A DNA stretch of 64,000 bases from Boothiomyces macroporosus (taxonomy: Eukaryota > Chytridiomycota > Chytridiomycetes > Rhizophydiales > Terramycetaceae): assembly GCA_027604185.1 (NCBI GenBank), contig JADGKB010000057.1:28600-92599 (forward strand). The letters run 5' to 3'. Each line of letters opens with the position of its first letter. Positions within the stretch are counted from its first letter, which is position 1. Positions 34,325 through 45,913 of the stretch are shown here, in pieces. The notes under the pieces were generated by a model. That model worked only from the letters and a program-made list of their open reading frames with translations, made no database searches and had not been told where the DNA came from. The position numbers were made by a program, and so were the translations under genes.

Positions 34325-34837
34325 TTAATTGTTTGATCGCGGATTGTCAATTACATAGTAATAAGCCCTACAATCATAACCACCTCCGTTGAAACTAGGC
34401 TGAGAATTGTTGCAAGCATACAAATCCCATTGCAAGTTATCAGTTGGATCATGAATCACCCCACAGATTTGACCATCTGATGGGAATGGCGGAAGTCCGC
34501 TAGCTGGATTGACACTGTATCTGAATGTATCTATTTCCCATTGTCCAAATACGTATGGAGAGCCGGCGCCATTCACACCACTAACATATGTTTTGTCACC
34601 GTAAATGTTTAACACTGGAATGATGCGATCGTGAGTGACAGTTTTGAAATTGATATGACCAGTGCCTGTTGGTCCAACGAGGGCCATTTGAGACAAATCA
34701 TCTGAAGTCCAAATTTCATTAGTGAATGAGCCATCTGGTCCAGAACACTGAACGAATGCATAACCAGGAGCCTGGGGTAGAGAGAAGGCAGCAGCAGATG
34801 ATACGAGTGACAAGATTGTTGACAAAATCATTTTCAA
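34325..34837 (-). CDS. Secreted protein of unknown function
   Basis: 170-aa intronless protein with a clear signal peptide (MKMILSTILSLVSSAAAFSLP, cleavage near residue 18-20). The mature part has four Cys (C32, and three towards the C-terminus: ICGVI, YACNN, DCRAY), probably two disulfides, and many aromatic and Gly residues; no catalytic motif seen. A good TATA box lies just upstream. Likely a secreted effector, wall or adhesion protein by composition only. Confidence 0.75.
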   Translation of the reverse strand: MKMILSTILSLVSSAAAFSLPQAPGYAFVQCSGPDGSFTNEIWTSDDLSQMALVGPTGTGHINFKTVTHDRIIPVLNIYGDKTYVSGVNGAGSPYVFGQWEIDTFRYSVNPASGLPPFPSDGQICGVIHDPTDNLQWDLYACNNSQPSFNGGGYDCRAYYYVIDNPRSNN

Positions 34838-34855
34838 AGCTCTATGAATTCTTGC

Positions 34856-34866
34856 CTTTTTATATT
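34856..34866 (-). promoter_or_regulatory. TATA box of the secreted-protein gene
   Basis: On the minus strand the sequence aatataaaaag lies 19-29 nt upstream of the ATG at 34837. The position implies a very short 5' leader or transcription start near the start codon. Confidence 0.5.
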
Positions 34867-35186
34867 TGCTCGGTGGATACCTTCAAAGGAGGGTCTGTTA
34901 CCTTTTCGGGGTCTTGATTCTGGCACAATTGAATAGTTTCTAAACCCACACAAGAAGCTTTTAACCGGTGTATTCGGTAGTGATGGGCACTGTATCATTC
35001 CTATTGAGGTAGTAGTCCATCAACACTTGAAAAACTTTGCCCAATTGTGTGGCCCTATGATTGGAACCGAGCAGCAAAAGCAAAGGCAAAGACGCTGCAA
35101 CAATGTGAGATTATCCTCATCGAGATTAATTTATTGTCTAGTAAGACTATTTTTTATTGTAGCATAAATAAAATATTTCTATCAGA
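34867..35186. other. 320-bp intergenic region
   Basis: Spacer upstream of the secreted-protein gene and downstream of the Skt5-like stop. An open frame at 35047-35241 on the plus strand overlaps the end of the Skt5-like gene and shows no coding features. Nothing else recognised. Confidence 0.4.
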
Positions 35187-37226
35187 TTACTTTTTCTTAA
35201 AGAAACTAAAGAATCCACCCTTCTTTTTCTTGTCATTATAGTTTTTGATGGTCGCTCTTGGGTTGCGTTCAAGGACTTTTTTGATTGCCCTCTCTTCGCC
35301 TAACAATTAATATGCAATTACCTTTTTCTGCAGCGATTGTATAATATTTCATGGCTAGTTCATCGTTTGGTGGGACACCAACTCCCTTTTCGTAGAAATA
35401 GCCAAGAGTATATTGAGCACGAGGTAATTCTTGGCTGGCAGATTTCTGAACCAACTCAAATGCTAATTTGGTGTCCTGCTTCAAAAATCCATCAGCGCCA
35501 GTCATATACCATCCAGCAAGTGCTAATTGAGCATCAGGGTGATTGGTTTCACAAGCCTTCTTATACAGTCTGATACTTTCAGGCTTGCGTTAAAAAATAA
35601 ATTACTGGATTGATTTCAAATCCTAAAAGACCGTGTTCGTAACAGTAACCCAACCTGTAGTTTGCTGGTGCGTATCCAAAATCAGACGCTTCAGTTAGAC
35701 ATCCTCGGGCATATTCTAAATCAGCTACAACATATGGTTGTATCCCTCGTTCATAGATTTTAAACAACTCAAAGAGTGGTTCTGGATGTTCAGGAGAAGG
35801 AACTACAAATAAGATATTTCTTACCAGCACATGCTCTTTTAAACCACTTGATTGCTTTGTGGATATCTGGATGAAGACCAAGAGATCCATTCAACTCTGC
35901 CTTACCAAGACGGTACATTGCATCTAAATTACCAGCAGTCGCTGCTTTGGTGTACATTTCCATTGCTAGTCTTTGACTTTTCTTGCATCCCTTTCCATAT
36001 TCGGCGCAATCGGCGACTTTGAAGCAAGCCGGTGCGTAGCTCCTTTTAGCTGCAGAGTAATATTGTGTATAAGCTAAAGAAAGTTTTCCATCATCAGCAT
36101 AGGCATCACCCAAAACATAAATAGCTTCTGGATATCCAGAATTGGCAAGTTTGCGGAGTAAGGCAAACCCTTCATCAGCATACTTTCCTTCAGATGCCAA
36201 CAGCAGTTCTGCAAATTCAAGGTGTTGTTTGTTATCCCCCTTTACTAATTTTTTTCTTTGCATTTCAATATTGTCTGCAACCGACAGTGGTTGCTTTTCC
36301 TTTTCTCTCAATATGGTGTGCTTACGAATCATAGTTGTAAATGTAGGACGCTCTTCTGGTGGGGGCGCCAAATAGGAATTGGTGGATTCTACATCAGATC
36401 CAGAGTAATAATCAGATTCGCTTCCATTGGTTTTTTCATTGAGCGATAATCCTTGAAGGTAAGCTTCAACATTTTGTTTTCCAAAACTAGGTTGGCTGTA
36501 GGACTGGTTTAATTTATGTTGGACCTCTGGTGCCATGTAGGATGGAGCCTGAACCAAAGGTGGACTTTGCATTACCTGTGGAGCTGGATAAGTATTTGGT
36601 AAATTTGGAGTTCTAGGGACTGGTGGAGGAGGGGTGTAGCGATTATCTACAGGCATATAGGAGGGCTTCTGAACCAAAGGTTCATCGAACGATTGTCTTT
36701 GTTGGATTGGAGATGGAGCCTGCATTTGGAATGGCGGTTGAGAATATCTGGGTTGATTATAACTTGATGGTGGACGGGGTTGTGGAGGTACAACAAATCC
36801 TGGAGTGTATCCTCTTGGATAATGATCATCACTAAAAGGTTGAAGAGGAAGACTGGTTTGTTTTTCCATTGGGACAGAAGGAAGCCTTTCGTTTTCGGAA
36901 TACCTTGGCTGATGCTGCCAAGTGTCTCTTGGGGAGTTTGGCATAAATGGCTGAGGTGCTCTTCCGTTCAAATTTTGCCCAGTATAAGCTGCTTGATAAT
37001 TGTCAAAATCATCCACAACATAAGATATTCTTGATTTTGGGCCTGCTGCGTTCAAAAATTCGGGGTTAATTGCCAAGCGCTCCTTTCCTTTGGTTTCTGT
37101 TGAATATTCCTGCTGCAGGGTGACGCTACTACCACCATTCTGTTCAAATGCTGGCTTCCCAAGTGTATCCTGAGGAGGATTCATCATCCTATTTAAATTT
37201 TGAGAATTTGGATATGGGTTTTGCAT
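35187..37226 (-). CDS. Skt5/Chs4-like Sel1-repeat protein (chitin synthase regulator)
   Basis: 657-aa protein: Pro/Gln/Tyr-rich disordered N-terminal half (~1-330), then Sel1/TPR-like repeats from ~390 (YPEAIYVLGDAYADDGK, APACFKVADCAEYGKGCKK, LDAMYRLGKAELNG, YAPANYRLGYCYEHGL, PRAQYTLGYFYEKGVGV). This layout is that of the fungal Skt5/Chs4 activators of chitin synthase. The C-terminus KKKKGGFFSFFKKK is polybasic and aromatic, possibly replacing the prenylation box of yeast Skt5 as membrane anchor. Introns 35803..35824, 35584..35605, 35300..35321 (22 nt each). The ATG at 37226 is chosen because the upstream open stretch looks non-coding. Confidence 0.82.
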
Positions 37227-37762
37227 ATAAAAAGTAAAGAGAAAGGGAGGCGAGACAAGCCGCAAGAATAGAACAAAAGTAGGCATCCCACGCTGATTTT
37301 GCCCAATCAAACTATGGAATGCGTTAATCAAAATCATAAAGAAATCAAGTCTACTACTCATCCATTTTAAACTTTTTGTGGATCGATGAATCTATTTTTT
37401 GTTTTCTCCTTGTGAAACTTGGGCAGTGTTTCAGAGAAATGGTGTTTCTAACGGTGCTGATAATTCATCTTGTTATCCGCTGGTAAGGCTTCTGTCAATT
37501 GCGGCAACTGGTTGTGAGGGAGTTCAATCCCAAATAATTCGAAAATACAATTCTACGGAATTCTAACTTCACAATTTGCGGGAAATTAATCATCTGTTCT
37601 GGTTGTGATAGCCATTAGTTTACAGCAAGCTGCTCGATCAGCCAAATTTTATGCAAAGAGTTTCCAAGCTGTTTCTCCAATCATATTTTGACTTGTCATT
37701 ACAACCAATCAGATTTCACCATGTAAAATTTATCCCAAAGCAAAGTGGCGAAAATCTTTGCA
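37227..37762. other. 536-bp spacer between divergent genes
   Basis: Contains the promoters of the Skt5-like gene (minus) and calnexin (plus). No ORF, RNA gene or repeat recognised. Confidence 0.4.
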
Positions 37763-39465
37763 ATGAAATTTCAAATCTTGGCCTTATCTACTTTGGCTCT
37801 AGCCAATGAAGCTTCTGAACAGTCTGAGCAAATCATCTTTCAAGTAACGGCTCACTAACGTAGAAAACTTCAATCAAAGCTCCATTTTTAGAACAGTTTG
37901 ATGGCGAATGGGAAAAGAGATGGTTTCCATCATCTGCCAAGAAGATTGTCGATGGAGTCGAGGATGATGAGTTATTGAGATATCGTGGAGAATGGGACGT
38001 TGAAGAACCAAAAACCCAATTGATTGTTGGCGATAAAGGCTTGGTGCTAAAAACACTCGCTGCCCACTCTGCAATTGCTGCAAAGTTTGACAAGCCTGTA
38101 GATCCAAAGGGAAAAACTCTTGTTGTACAATATGAAGTCAAGACTCAAAATGGCCTTGAATGTGGTGGTGCCTATCTAAAGTTGCTTACTCACAACCCTG
38201 ATTTTGAAGCCGGAAAGTTTGAAGACAAGACCCCATACACTATCATGTTTGGACCTGACAAGTGCGGTCTCAACAACAAGGTTCACTTTATTTTCCGTCA
38301 CAAGAACCCAGTATCTGGCGAGATTGAAGAAAAGCACTTGGAATCTCCTCCATCTATTGTAAGCGATGACAAAACCAACCTTTACACCCTCATTGTCCGG
38401 TAATTATTTGCTAATGGCAGCCCTGATCAAACTTTTGAAATCTTGATCAACAACAAGTCTGAAAAGGCTGGATCTTTGTTGGAAAACTTCCAGCCTCCTG
38501 TTAACCCACCAAAAGAAATCGATGACCCTAATGACAAGAAACCTACCGACTGGGTTGATGAGGCAAAGATTAAGGATCCTGAAGCAAAGAAACCAGATGA
38601 CTGGGATGAAGATGCTCCTAAAGAAATCGTAGATGAATCTGCTACCGTAACTCTTTACTAATTTTAGCAACCTGAAGACTGGCTTGCAGATGAACCACTT
38701 GTAATTCCAGACCCAGAAAGCACCAAACCAGAAGACTGGGACGACGAAGAAGATGGCGACTGGGTTGCTCCAACAATTCCAAACCCAAAATGTGCTGAAG
38801 TATCTGGATGTGGAAAATGGTCTCCCCCAATTATTAAAAATCCAAAATACAAAGGCAAATGGACTGCTCCATTGATTGACAATCCTGCATACAAAGGAGA
38901 ATGGGCCCCAAGAAAGATTGCCAATCCAAACTACTTTGAAGATAAATCTCCTGCTGACTTTAACAAGATTGGTGCTATTGGATTTGAATTGTGGAGCATG
39001 CAAAATGGATTTTTGTTTGACAATATCTATGTTGGCCACTCTGAAGAAGATGCCAAAGCACTTGCCAAGGAATCTTGGGAAATCAAGCAATCTCTTGAAA
39101 AGAAGAATGACAAGGCTGAAGAAGACCAATCTGCCTTTGCTCAGGCATCTGCAGGTTTGTACAAACAATTGAAGGGATACGTTGACCTATACTACGGGCA
39201 AACTCTTGACTTTATTGAAATCGCAAAAGAAGACCCAGTTACTGCAATCAAGGAGCTCCCACAAATTGTTGTTTTGTTGACTCTCATCGCAATGACTCCA
39301 GTGTTGCTCATTTCATTCCTTTACGCCTTGTTCACTGGCTCTCCACAGCCAAAGAAATCCTCAAAGAAAGACGAAAAGGAAGAAGACAAGGAAACCAAAG
39401 TCGAAAAGAAGGATGACAATGAAACCGAAACCAAACCAAAGAAACGTGCACCAAAGAAGGATTAA
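37763..39465 (+). CDS. CNE1: Calnexin
   Basis: 546-aa ER lectin chaperone. Signal peptide [14 protein letters not shown]; calreticulin-family lectin domain with [29 protein letters not shown] and [10 protein letters not shown]-domain repeats of the DPxxKKPxDW and GxWxAPxIxNPxYKG types; a membrane segment near residue 490 ([20 protein letters not shown]) and a charged cytosolic tail ending KKRAPKKD. Introns 37844..37863 (20 nt), 38400..38420 (21) and 38647..38667 (21). Codon use suggests high expression. Confidence 0.96.
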
Positions 39466-39578
39466 AATAATAAATATATTCAACTTTAACGTCCTTTGAA
39501 GTTGGTTTGGCAGTGTAAATCGTGTAACACCAATTTTTCCACTTTGGGTGGAATTGCACCTGACCATTTTGCTTCAAA

Positions 39579-41259
39579 ATGGACCTCATCTCTGAAAGCT
39601 CTGTTCTAGGACTACTCTTGAACAAACCGGCAGTTCAAAAACTAAAGAACATTATCTTTCTCTACTTTGTGGTCAAGGTTGCGGCTGCATCCTTCAAAAA
39701 GATTAAGCTCTACGGACTACAAGGAGCGGTTTCTCTCTATATCGGCTCCATCACTCAAAGTATAATCAAATTGGCAAGAAAGACGGTTCCAGGAGCCGAC
39801 GCTGCTGTGCAAAAGGAAGTGGCCAAGTCTGTTGCATCAATCCACAAGGGAATGTGCTTGGAAATCCCTGACTGTCCAAAATTCCCAACTCTTCCAAAAA
39901 GCGGATTAGAGACCAAACAAATCATCAAATTGCTAGACCAACACGCCAATTTTGGAGAAGTATTTGTGGTTAATTCTAGGTTGACTGGAAAGATGGAAAA
40001 GTATCTGGAGCAGTTTATCACGGAGGAAATGAATTGTCTTCCCTGATTAATAGCGCTTATGGAAAGTTTACTGTATCAAACCCTCTACATCCTGAAGTTT
40101 TTCCTGGTGTGCGTAAAATGGAGAGTGAGATCGTTTCCATGGTATTAGCAATGTATAATGGTTCTGAAAAGACTGGACACTGTGGCTCAATGACATCTGG
40201 AGGTTCTGAATCGATCATGATGTCAATGAAAGCTCATCGTGATTGGGCATTCGATGTTAAAGGAATTACTGAACCGGAAATGTAGTATTGATTAACGCTA
40301 GTGTGGTACCTGTGAGTGTTCATGCTGCATTTGATAAAGGAGCTCAATATTTTGGGATCAAGATTATTCATATCCCTGTTGATCCAAAGACTGGAAAGGT
40401 TGTTATTGAAAAAGTTGCAAGGGCAATCAATGGAAACACCATTATGCTTGCTGGGTCTACACCTAGTTTCCCTCACGGTGCTATTGATGATATTCCCGCT
40501 TTGGCAGAGTTGGCTCTCAAGCACAACATCGGTTTACATGTTGATTCTTGCCTGGGTGGTTTCTTGGTTCCATTTATGGAAGATGCTGGTTACAAATTGC
40601 CGTTCCATACAGATTTTAGAGTTAAAGGTGTTACAGCAATCTCCTGTGACACTCACAAGTATGGATTTGCTCCAAAAGGATCTTCCGTGGTTATGTACAA
40701 CAGCACCTCATTGCGCAAGTATCAATACTTTGTCCAACCAAACTGGCCTGGCGGTGTATATGGTTCCCCAACGATGGCTGGATCTAGACCAGGTGCATTA
40801 AGTGCTGGTTGCTGGGCCTCTTTGGTATATTTCGGATGGAATGGTTATGTGGAAAGCACTAGAACTATAATCAAAACAGCTCGCGCTATTAAGAGTGGAA
40901 TTCAAGGTATTCCTGAGCTCGAAGTCGTTGGTGATCCTTTATTGTCTGTTGTAGCATTCAGCGCTAAAGCCCCAATGAAGACCTACGCTGTTGCTGATTT
41001 GCTTTCCAAGAAACACTATCATCTCAATGTATTACAATTTCCTCCTTCCATCCACATTGCTTGTACCATGCTTACCCCACAGTTGGTTGACACTCTCATT
41101 AAAGATTTGCGTGATATTGTTGAACTATTAAAGAGGGATCCTGAAGCTGGTAATGGTGAAGTAGCTGCAATTTATGGAACTGCTGCCAGTGTTCCTGACC
41201 GCACTATTATCGGTGATGTTGTTTGTGGATTCTTGGATGGCTTGACCAAATCTGTTTAA
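39579..41259 (+). CDS. DPL1: Sphingosine-1-phosphate lyase (Dpl1)
   Basis: 546-aa PLP enzyme cleaving phosphorylated long-chain bases to ethanolamine phosphate and a fatty aldehyde in the ER membrane. N-terminal membrane segment (~residues 25-40), VDWKDGKVSGAVYHG, SNPLHPEVFPGVRKMESE, and the PLP lysine in SCDTHKYG (about Lys347). Introns 39960..39979 and 40282..40301 (20 nt each) restore GEVDWKDG and EPEIVVPVSVHAAF. Lies 113 bp after the calnexin stop on the same strand. Confidence 0.96.
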
Positions 41260-41622
41260 AATAAACTGTTCTCATCGAGTAGCCTCTATATTGATTTAGT
41301 TGTCTCTACGTGATTGCTTCTCATCCCTGTTCGAACTCTAGCGTTCACTTGGACTTATGACCAGACTATCCCCAATGAGCAACTCAAGTGAAAAAACAAT
41401 TATAATCAGATTGAAAAAGTTTTTGATTCAGAACAAGCTTTCTCAGCATAAATGAAGGGTGTGAATCTCCGCTATGACAGGGATAACTAATAAAAAAAGT
41501 TCATCATCATCAAAAACAATCTCGTTTCAGCAGTAGATTCAGGAATGTACAATTGAAACAAAAATTACAAGATTTATAGAACAAAATTTTCTTTTTAAAG
41601 TCCGGTGGCTTGGGTGTGGCTA
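41260..41622. other. 363-bp spacer between convergent genes
   Basis: Follows the DPL1 stop (with aataaac directly after it, a possible polyadenylation signal) and precedes the GH5 stop. No ORF or RNA gene recognised. Confidence 0.4.
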
Positions 41623-42898
41623 CTAGAACATTAATTGTTGAAGTTGATGTAAAAGCTTTGGGCATACGTAATCCGTGTAATTCATATTCAATAGACCGAA
41701 TATATTTTCTTCGCCAGTAGCGCGCTGTTGGATACCCTCAATTGCCCTGGAATTAGTAGCATTATACCAATAAGCCCAATGGACTTTAAGCTCTTTCATG
41801 TATCGCAACAAGTATTTCCAGTAAGGTCTATTCAAGGCGCGCTCATAGTGAGTTGTGCCGAATTCACCTAAATTAGTTTGGATTACCTAGGAATAGCGGG
41901 TGGTCTTTTGTAATGAATCCCCAGTTAGATTCTGCTTCTTCCTTCCATTCCTCATAGGTAACATCTTTCCAAGGACGATTAAACAAGTAATGCCAACTAT
42001 AGTCATGTGAACTATAGACCAACTTGTTGGGATATATCAGTTCAATTGGTCTATTCTTTACACCTTTTAGTTGCTGTGGAAACTTCAAATCTTTTGGTTT
42101 TGTTCCTTCAAGTATTAATTTGATATGGTCAGAGTCTAGTACAAACATTCCCTGAATAATTATCAGTAAATCCGGATTGATTTTTAGCAGTTCATTTCCA
42201 AATCTTTCGCTTGCTTGTGCCCAATCAGACTTCAATCCAGTTCCCCAAGTTGGATGGTGCGTGTTTATTGGATCCAAGATTCTTTTCCCAAGTACCGTGT
42301 AGAACTTTATCACTGGGCGTATTTCATTCCTCACATCCACGCCAATTACAAAAGGGTTGTTCTTGTTCAACTCAACCATCACTTTCAACTGCTCTAATAC
42401 ACTGCTCTCACTCCATCTTTTGTTGTACCACAATCCGTTTTCATCTAGCGGGTCGCAGCACCATCCAGCATCCATCATGTGATAATCTAAAATTACCATA
42501 ACTTGTTGATCAGTTAATAACTTGACAATATCTTGATAAATTTCTATGGCTGACATTCCTATATATTCCGGGTTTGGCTTTAGCAATTCGGAATCAACTT
42601 TTGGATTCTTCAGAACCATTTCTGCTGAAAATTCAAATCGAACGCAGTTGAATCCTCCCAGTTTAATTAAATTGATGATTCGCTGTACGGGTTGAAACTC
42701 TAGACCAAATGCCAAGTAATCCTCCATGTGAAATCCCGACCACGCAACGCAATGTAAATGAACTGTATGGTTATTGGAATCAACAATTTGGTTTCCGACT
42801 GTAGACAGTGGGGGAGATATTGGTAGATCTATTCCATCTTGATGAAGAATATTCAATGGCGAAAGGGCATAGAGTAACCCAACTAGAAGCGACAACAT
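41623..42898 (-). CDS. Secreted glycoside hydrolase family 5 (cellulase-like)
   Basis: 418-aa protein with a hydrophobic N-terminus (MLSLLVGLLYALS, signal peptide). GH5 clan-A landmarks: GFNCVRFEF, the conserved substrate-site DYHM, acid/base Glu in VDVRNE (about Glu192) and nucleophile Glu in FLGEFG (about Glu339). Substrate is probably a beta-1,4- or beta-1,3-glucan; not decidable here. One 19-nt intron, 41868..41886, lies one codon before the nucleophile, so correct splicing is essential to activity. Start moved to the ATG at 42898. Confidence 0.9.
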
Positions 42899-43074
42899 CA
42901 GCAAAAAAGTTTAATTGTCACAAGAGGGGTAAATAACTTGATCAGATGGGAAAATTGGAAACAGACATGTGATAAGATGAAAATAGTCCATGATATTATT
43001 GGGTTAGAAAGGAGAATCTGAAGGAAGAATGGGATGGAACTCGAGTTGCAATAGCATAATAAATCTATTTTTGT

Positions 43075-44019
43075 TTATTTCTCATTTGCCAGGTCATTTT
43101 TTCCCATTGTACTAGTGTTTATCCCATCAACTTTGCCAGAAATATCTGTTCCCCTCATGTTTACATTCTTAATTTCTTTGAAAATTATTGTAATGAACAG
43201 GATATGGGCGGAACCAATGGCATCGCCAATCATTCTATATTAGATAAGGTTACCCTATTGCATCTCCTAAACTGCCAGGAAGGAAAAAACTCCCTACCCA
43301 AATAACTGCAGCAATCCAATCAATAGCGATGCACGCAATTACCAACTTGCGTAGTAATTGGAATTTCTGAACCTTTAATCCAGCGTAGCCTCTGTGAGTT
43401 TGTACTCGAATAATCTGTCTAGTAACATACACTGCATGAAACGATTCAAAATTAGCAAGATGATACCATAAGCTATACAAATTACACCAAAAATAATATA
43501 ACCAAACGTTGACCACTGATTTAAAAAAAGAATTACCATTTTAATGGTAGCTGGTCTAGGGCTTCCAAGGTATCCAATAGAAATATACATTCCTCCCATT
43601 GCTATAAATTGAAAAATTGAAAATCCAATCTGTGCAACCAATACCCTCTCAGGTGTAACAATTTTGCTTAATCCTGCAAATACTTTTAATAGATACAACT
43701 GTCCCAATACCACAAAATACAATTCAAATATTCCCAAGACATTAAATACCCAAATTATAAACGGACATGTATATGAAGAATATGCTAGTATGAGTGAGAT
43801 GTAGTAGATAAATAGTAGGATATTTAGGAATATGACGAAATAGAGTGTAAATGAACGCTTTAGCTTTAGCCATCCTCTTGCAATGGTAACCAACATCAGG
43901 ATTGAAGCAGAAAGATAAATACCAGCTACCGTAATTGCTGTTGCACCTATTGCAGATGTGTAGTCCAATCCTAATTCTATTTGCCCATCCATTCCAATCC
44001 CATTTTGAAATGCCCTCAT
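43075..44019 (-). CDS. Seven-TM membrane protein, unknown family
   Basis: About 300 aa with roughly seven hydrophobic helices (first helices AIGATAITVAGIYLSA and FVIFLNILLFIYYISLILAY), basic cytoplasmic loops, and a hydrophilic tail ending NDLANEK. It resembles a small fungal GPCR-like protein but no family is recognised. The 3' intron 43235..43253 (19 nt) is secure. An upstream junction between 43376 and 43450 must remove 3n+2 bases and cannot be resolved: a GTATGT...CGAG intron of 26 nt, a GT..AG of 14 nt, or longer choices all keep the frame. A decayed paralogue lies immediately upstream. Confidence 0.65.
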
Positions 44020-44086
44020 TTAAAGTAAACAATATATTTTGATTGCGTCACTCGTGAATATAAATCTAGTTATATTTCCTTTATTT

Positions 44087-44340
44087 CTATACCTGCTTGT
44101 TTTTTATAATTGGAGATTGAAGTAGTCTTTTGGTTAGTTTGGCTTGGTTCATGTTTGCCTTTCTCATTTCCCTAAATATGAGTGATTTCTTTAGTCCCTG
44201 GAAAATATTCAATAGCACTATTACTGAGCATATTAAAAATGAACTTGCGAATATGGTAGCGAAATGCTAATTGGTTGTGTGTAATCCAATTCTTATTCTA
44301 TTTGTCGATCTATTCCTGTTCCAATTTGGAATGCAATCAT
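44087..44340 (-). pseudogene. Remnant of a second copy of the 7TM gene
   Basis: From a minus-strand ATG at 44340 the translation MIAFQIGTGIDRQIE parallels MRAFQNGIGMDGQIE of the neighbouring 7TM gene, and ELDYT parallels GLDYT, but a TAA separates them and the frame then shifts. Downstream in another frame is a hydrophobic helix followed by a basic stretch (FLICSVIVLLNIFQGLKKSL ...) that ends at TAG 44087-44089. Only about 80 codons remain, so most of the gene has been deleted. Nucleotide similarity around 44270-44340 is visible by eye. Confidence 0.62.
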
Positions 44341-44514
44341 TGGTATCACGTAACTTTTTTTGAAATACTTTTGTAGTTACAACTTCTGTTGGAGAGTACT
44401 TTGACCCAAATGAAAGGATACAGCTGAATGTTTCTGCAAAGACTGCTTAAATGGGTATCCGTAATTGATGACCAAAGACAGATGCAAAGCAAAGGAGATT
44501 AAAAAACTCTAATT

Positions 44515-45123
44515 TTATTCAATAGATTGAGCCATGCGATCTCTTTTCCACTTTCTTTTCAGAGTGCGTGTTTGAAAGTATTTAACAATCACGTCTACCA
44601 ACACAACAAAAGTCAAGACAATAGGTGTAAAAAAATTGTAATCAAACATCACTGGTTTGCCGGTGCATTTACCACTACTACAAGTTTGGAACCCTGGACA
44701 ATCGCTATTTGATCTGCATGGAGTGTACACTGTGACTGTAGCATTCATGAAAGGGGTGGTAACGCAGTAGCCTAAAGAACAATCGTAATTTGGTGGACAA
44801 TCAGAGGAAGTAGAGCAAAATGGCGGCACAGTTGGTGTACATGAAAAAGCTTGACATTTAAAGAGCGGTGGACAATCACTGTTAATATTGCAGCTAATAC
44901 CATTTGGTAACGGACTGCAGTCTCCAAAACAAGTGCTGTTTGGCGATATAACTGCTGTTTCGAGGATACAAAAGCCTGATATACAATCGTATTTTGCTGG
45001 GCAGTCAGTGATGGTAGAACACAAACCAGATTGAATCGGTTTACAAGTTTCATCGCAATAGAAATTTGCAGGGCAGTTTGAGCTTGTACATGCAAGAGCC
45101 GAAGAAATAAGAGCCAAGAGCAT
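44515..45123 (-). CDS. Cys-rich single-pass membrane protein
   Basis: 202-aa intronless protein: signal peptide MLLALISSALA, then five or six Cys-rich units of the form C..xxDCPxxxxCxxGxC (e.g. STITDCPAKYDCISGFC, STSSDCPPNYDCSLGYC, RSNSDCPGFQTCSSGKC), a membrane segment near residue 165 (FFTPIVLTFVVLVDVIV) and a short basic tail KRKWKRDR. The units resemble small disulfide modules found in secreted proteins of chytrids and oomycetes. It is probably a surface protein; ligand unknown. Confidence 0.8.
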   Translation of the reverse strand: MLLALISSALACTSSNCPANFYCDETCKPIQSGLCSTITDCPAKYDCISGFCILETAVISPNSTCFGDCSPLPNGISCNINSDCPPLFKCQAFSCTPTVPPFCSTSSDCPPNYDCSLGYCVTTPFMNATVTVYTPCRSNSDCPGFQTCSSGKCTGKPVMFDYNFFTPIVLTFVVLVDVIVKYFQTRTLKRKWKRDRMAQSIE

Positions 45124-45242
45124 TTGTTATTCCAAGCTGAGGCAGTTATTCGGTTAAAAAGCGAACCCTGAATTTTTTTCTTCCAGTTTTGTCCATCAAA
45201 GAAGCCACCAACTAATAAAATCTGGAATCATTGGTATTATTT

Positions 45243-45752
45243 ATGCAAGCAATATTTTCAATTCCTTTGGAGGACCTCAATAGCAAAGCTAATGCTGAAT
45301 ACAGTCAAGACCTGCAAACCCACTTGACTCGAGAAGAATTCAATGATATCTTGGACAGTATCAACAAGCACACCAAACTCTCACTCTCGAAATACCGCAT
45401 CATATTTACCGGCTTGACCATTCCGATTATACTCTACTTTGTCATCTACAGTTTGATTTACTTTATCCCACTTGGCATTTACGGACTACCAGTTTCCACA
45501 ACATGCTTTGGTATCAACTGCACGATCTTTGTTGTAAGGGTAATGGGCAATCGCAGCGATTTGCATAAGCAGTTTATGTATCACATTGGAGACGTCAATA
45601 GAAAGTACAAAGATAGGTTTCATTTACAGCTCGACCGAAAGAGTAATTTCTATACAATAAGCTTGTACAAGGAAAGCAATGCGGAAAACAGTCAGCAAGA
45701 AATTGAACCCGTTCGTGACCTAGGGGAAGGCCCAAGTGTTCAAGAAATTTAA
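45243..45752 (+). CDS. ERF4/GOLGA7/CHIC-like membrane protein
   Basis: 169-aa protein. YSQDLQTHLTREEFNDILDSINKHTKL at ~18-45 resembles the (F)..EF...(I)..IN segment of the Golgin A7/ERF4 family, followed by two hydrophobic helices (IIFTGLTIPIILYFVIYSL and a second at ~90-107) and then N-R-K-Y-like HIGDVNRKYKDRFHL, reminiscent of the CHIC/ERF4 basic segment. Family members are partners of Ras palmitoyltransferases. The assignment is tentative. ATG 45243 is used; the longer frame starts with TTG. Confidence 0.55.
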   Translation: MQAIFSIPLEDLNSKANAEYSQDLQTHLTREEFNDILDSINKHTKLSLSKYRIIFTGLTIPIILYFVIYSLIYFIPLGIYGLPVSTTCFGINCTIFVVRVMGNRSDLHKQFMYHIGDVNRKYKDRFHLQLDRKSNFYTISLYKESNAENSQQEIEPVRDLGEGPSVQEI

Positions 45753-45913
45753 TTACCAGACGATTGGAATCAACTTGTGTGGTTAAATAAAAACATTGCA
45801 ATAATAGTCTAGTGATCCGCCTATAATTTCGATTACAGTTGGGGATTTATAAATAGTGATTTCACCCTATTTTGTGAGTCAGCAGCGGCTGTTTTTTCAA
45901 ATCAAATTGCAAA

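Noticed and set aside
38404..39168. Long minus-strand ORF of 254 codons
   Set aside because: Antisense to the calnexin gene; long only because calnexin codons are biased.
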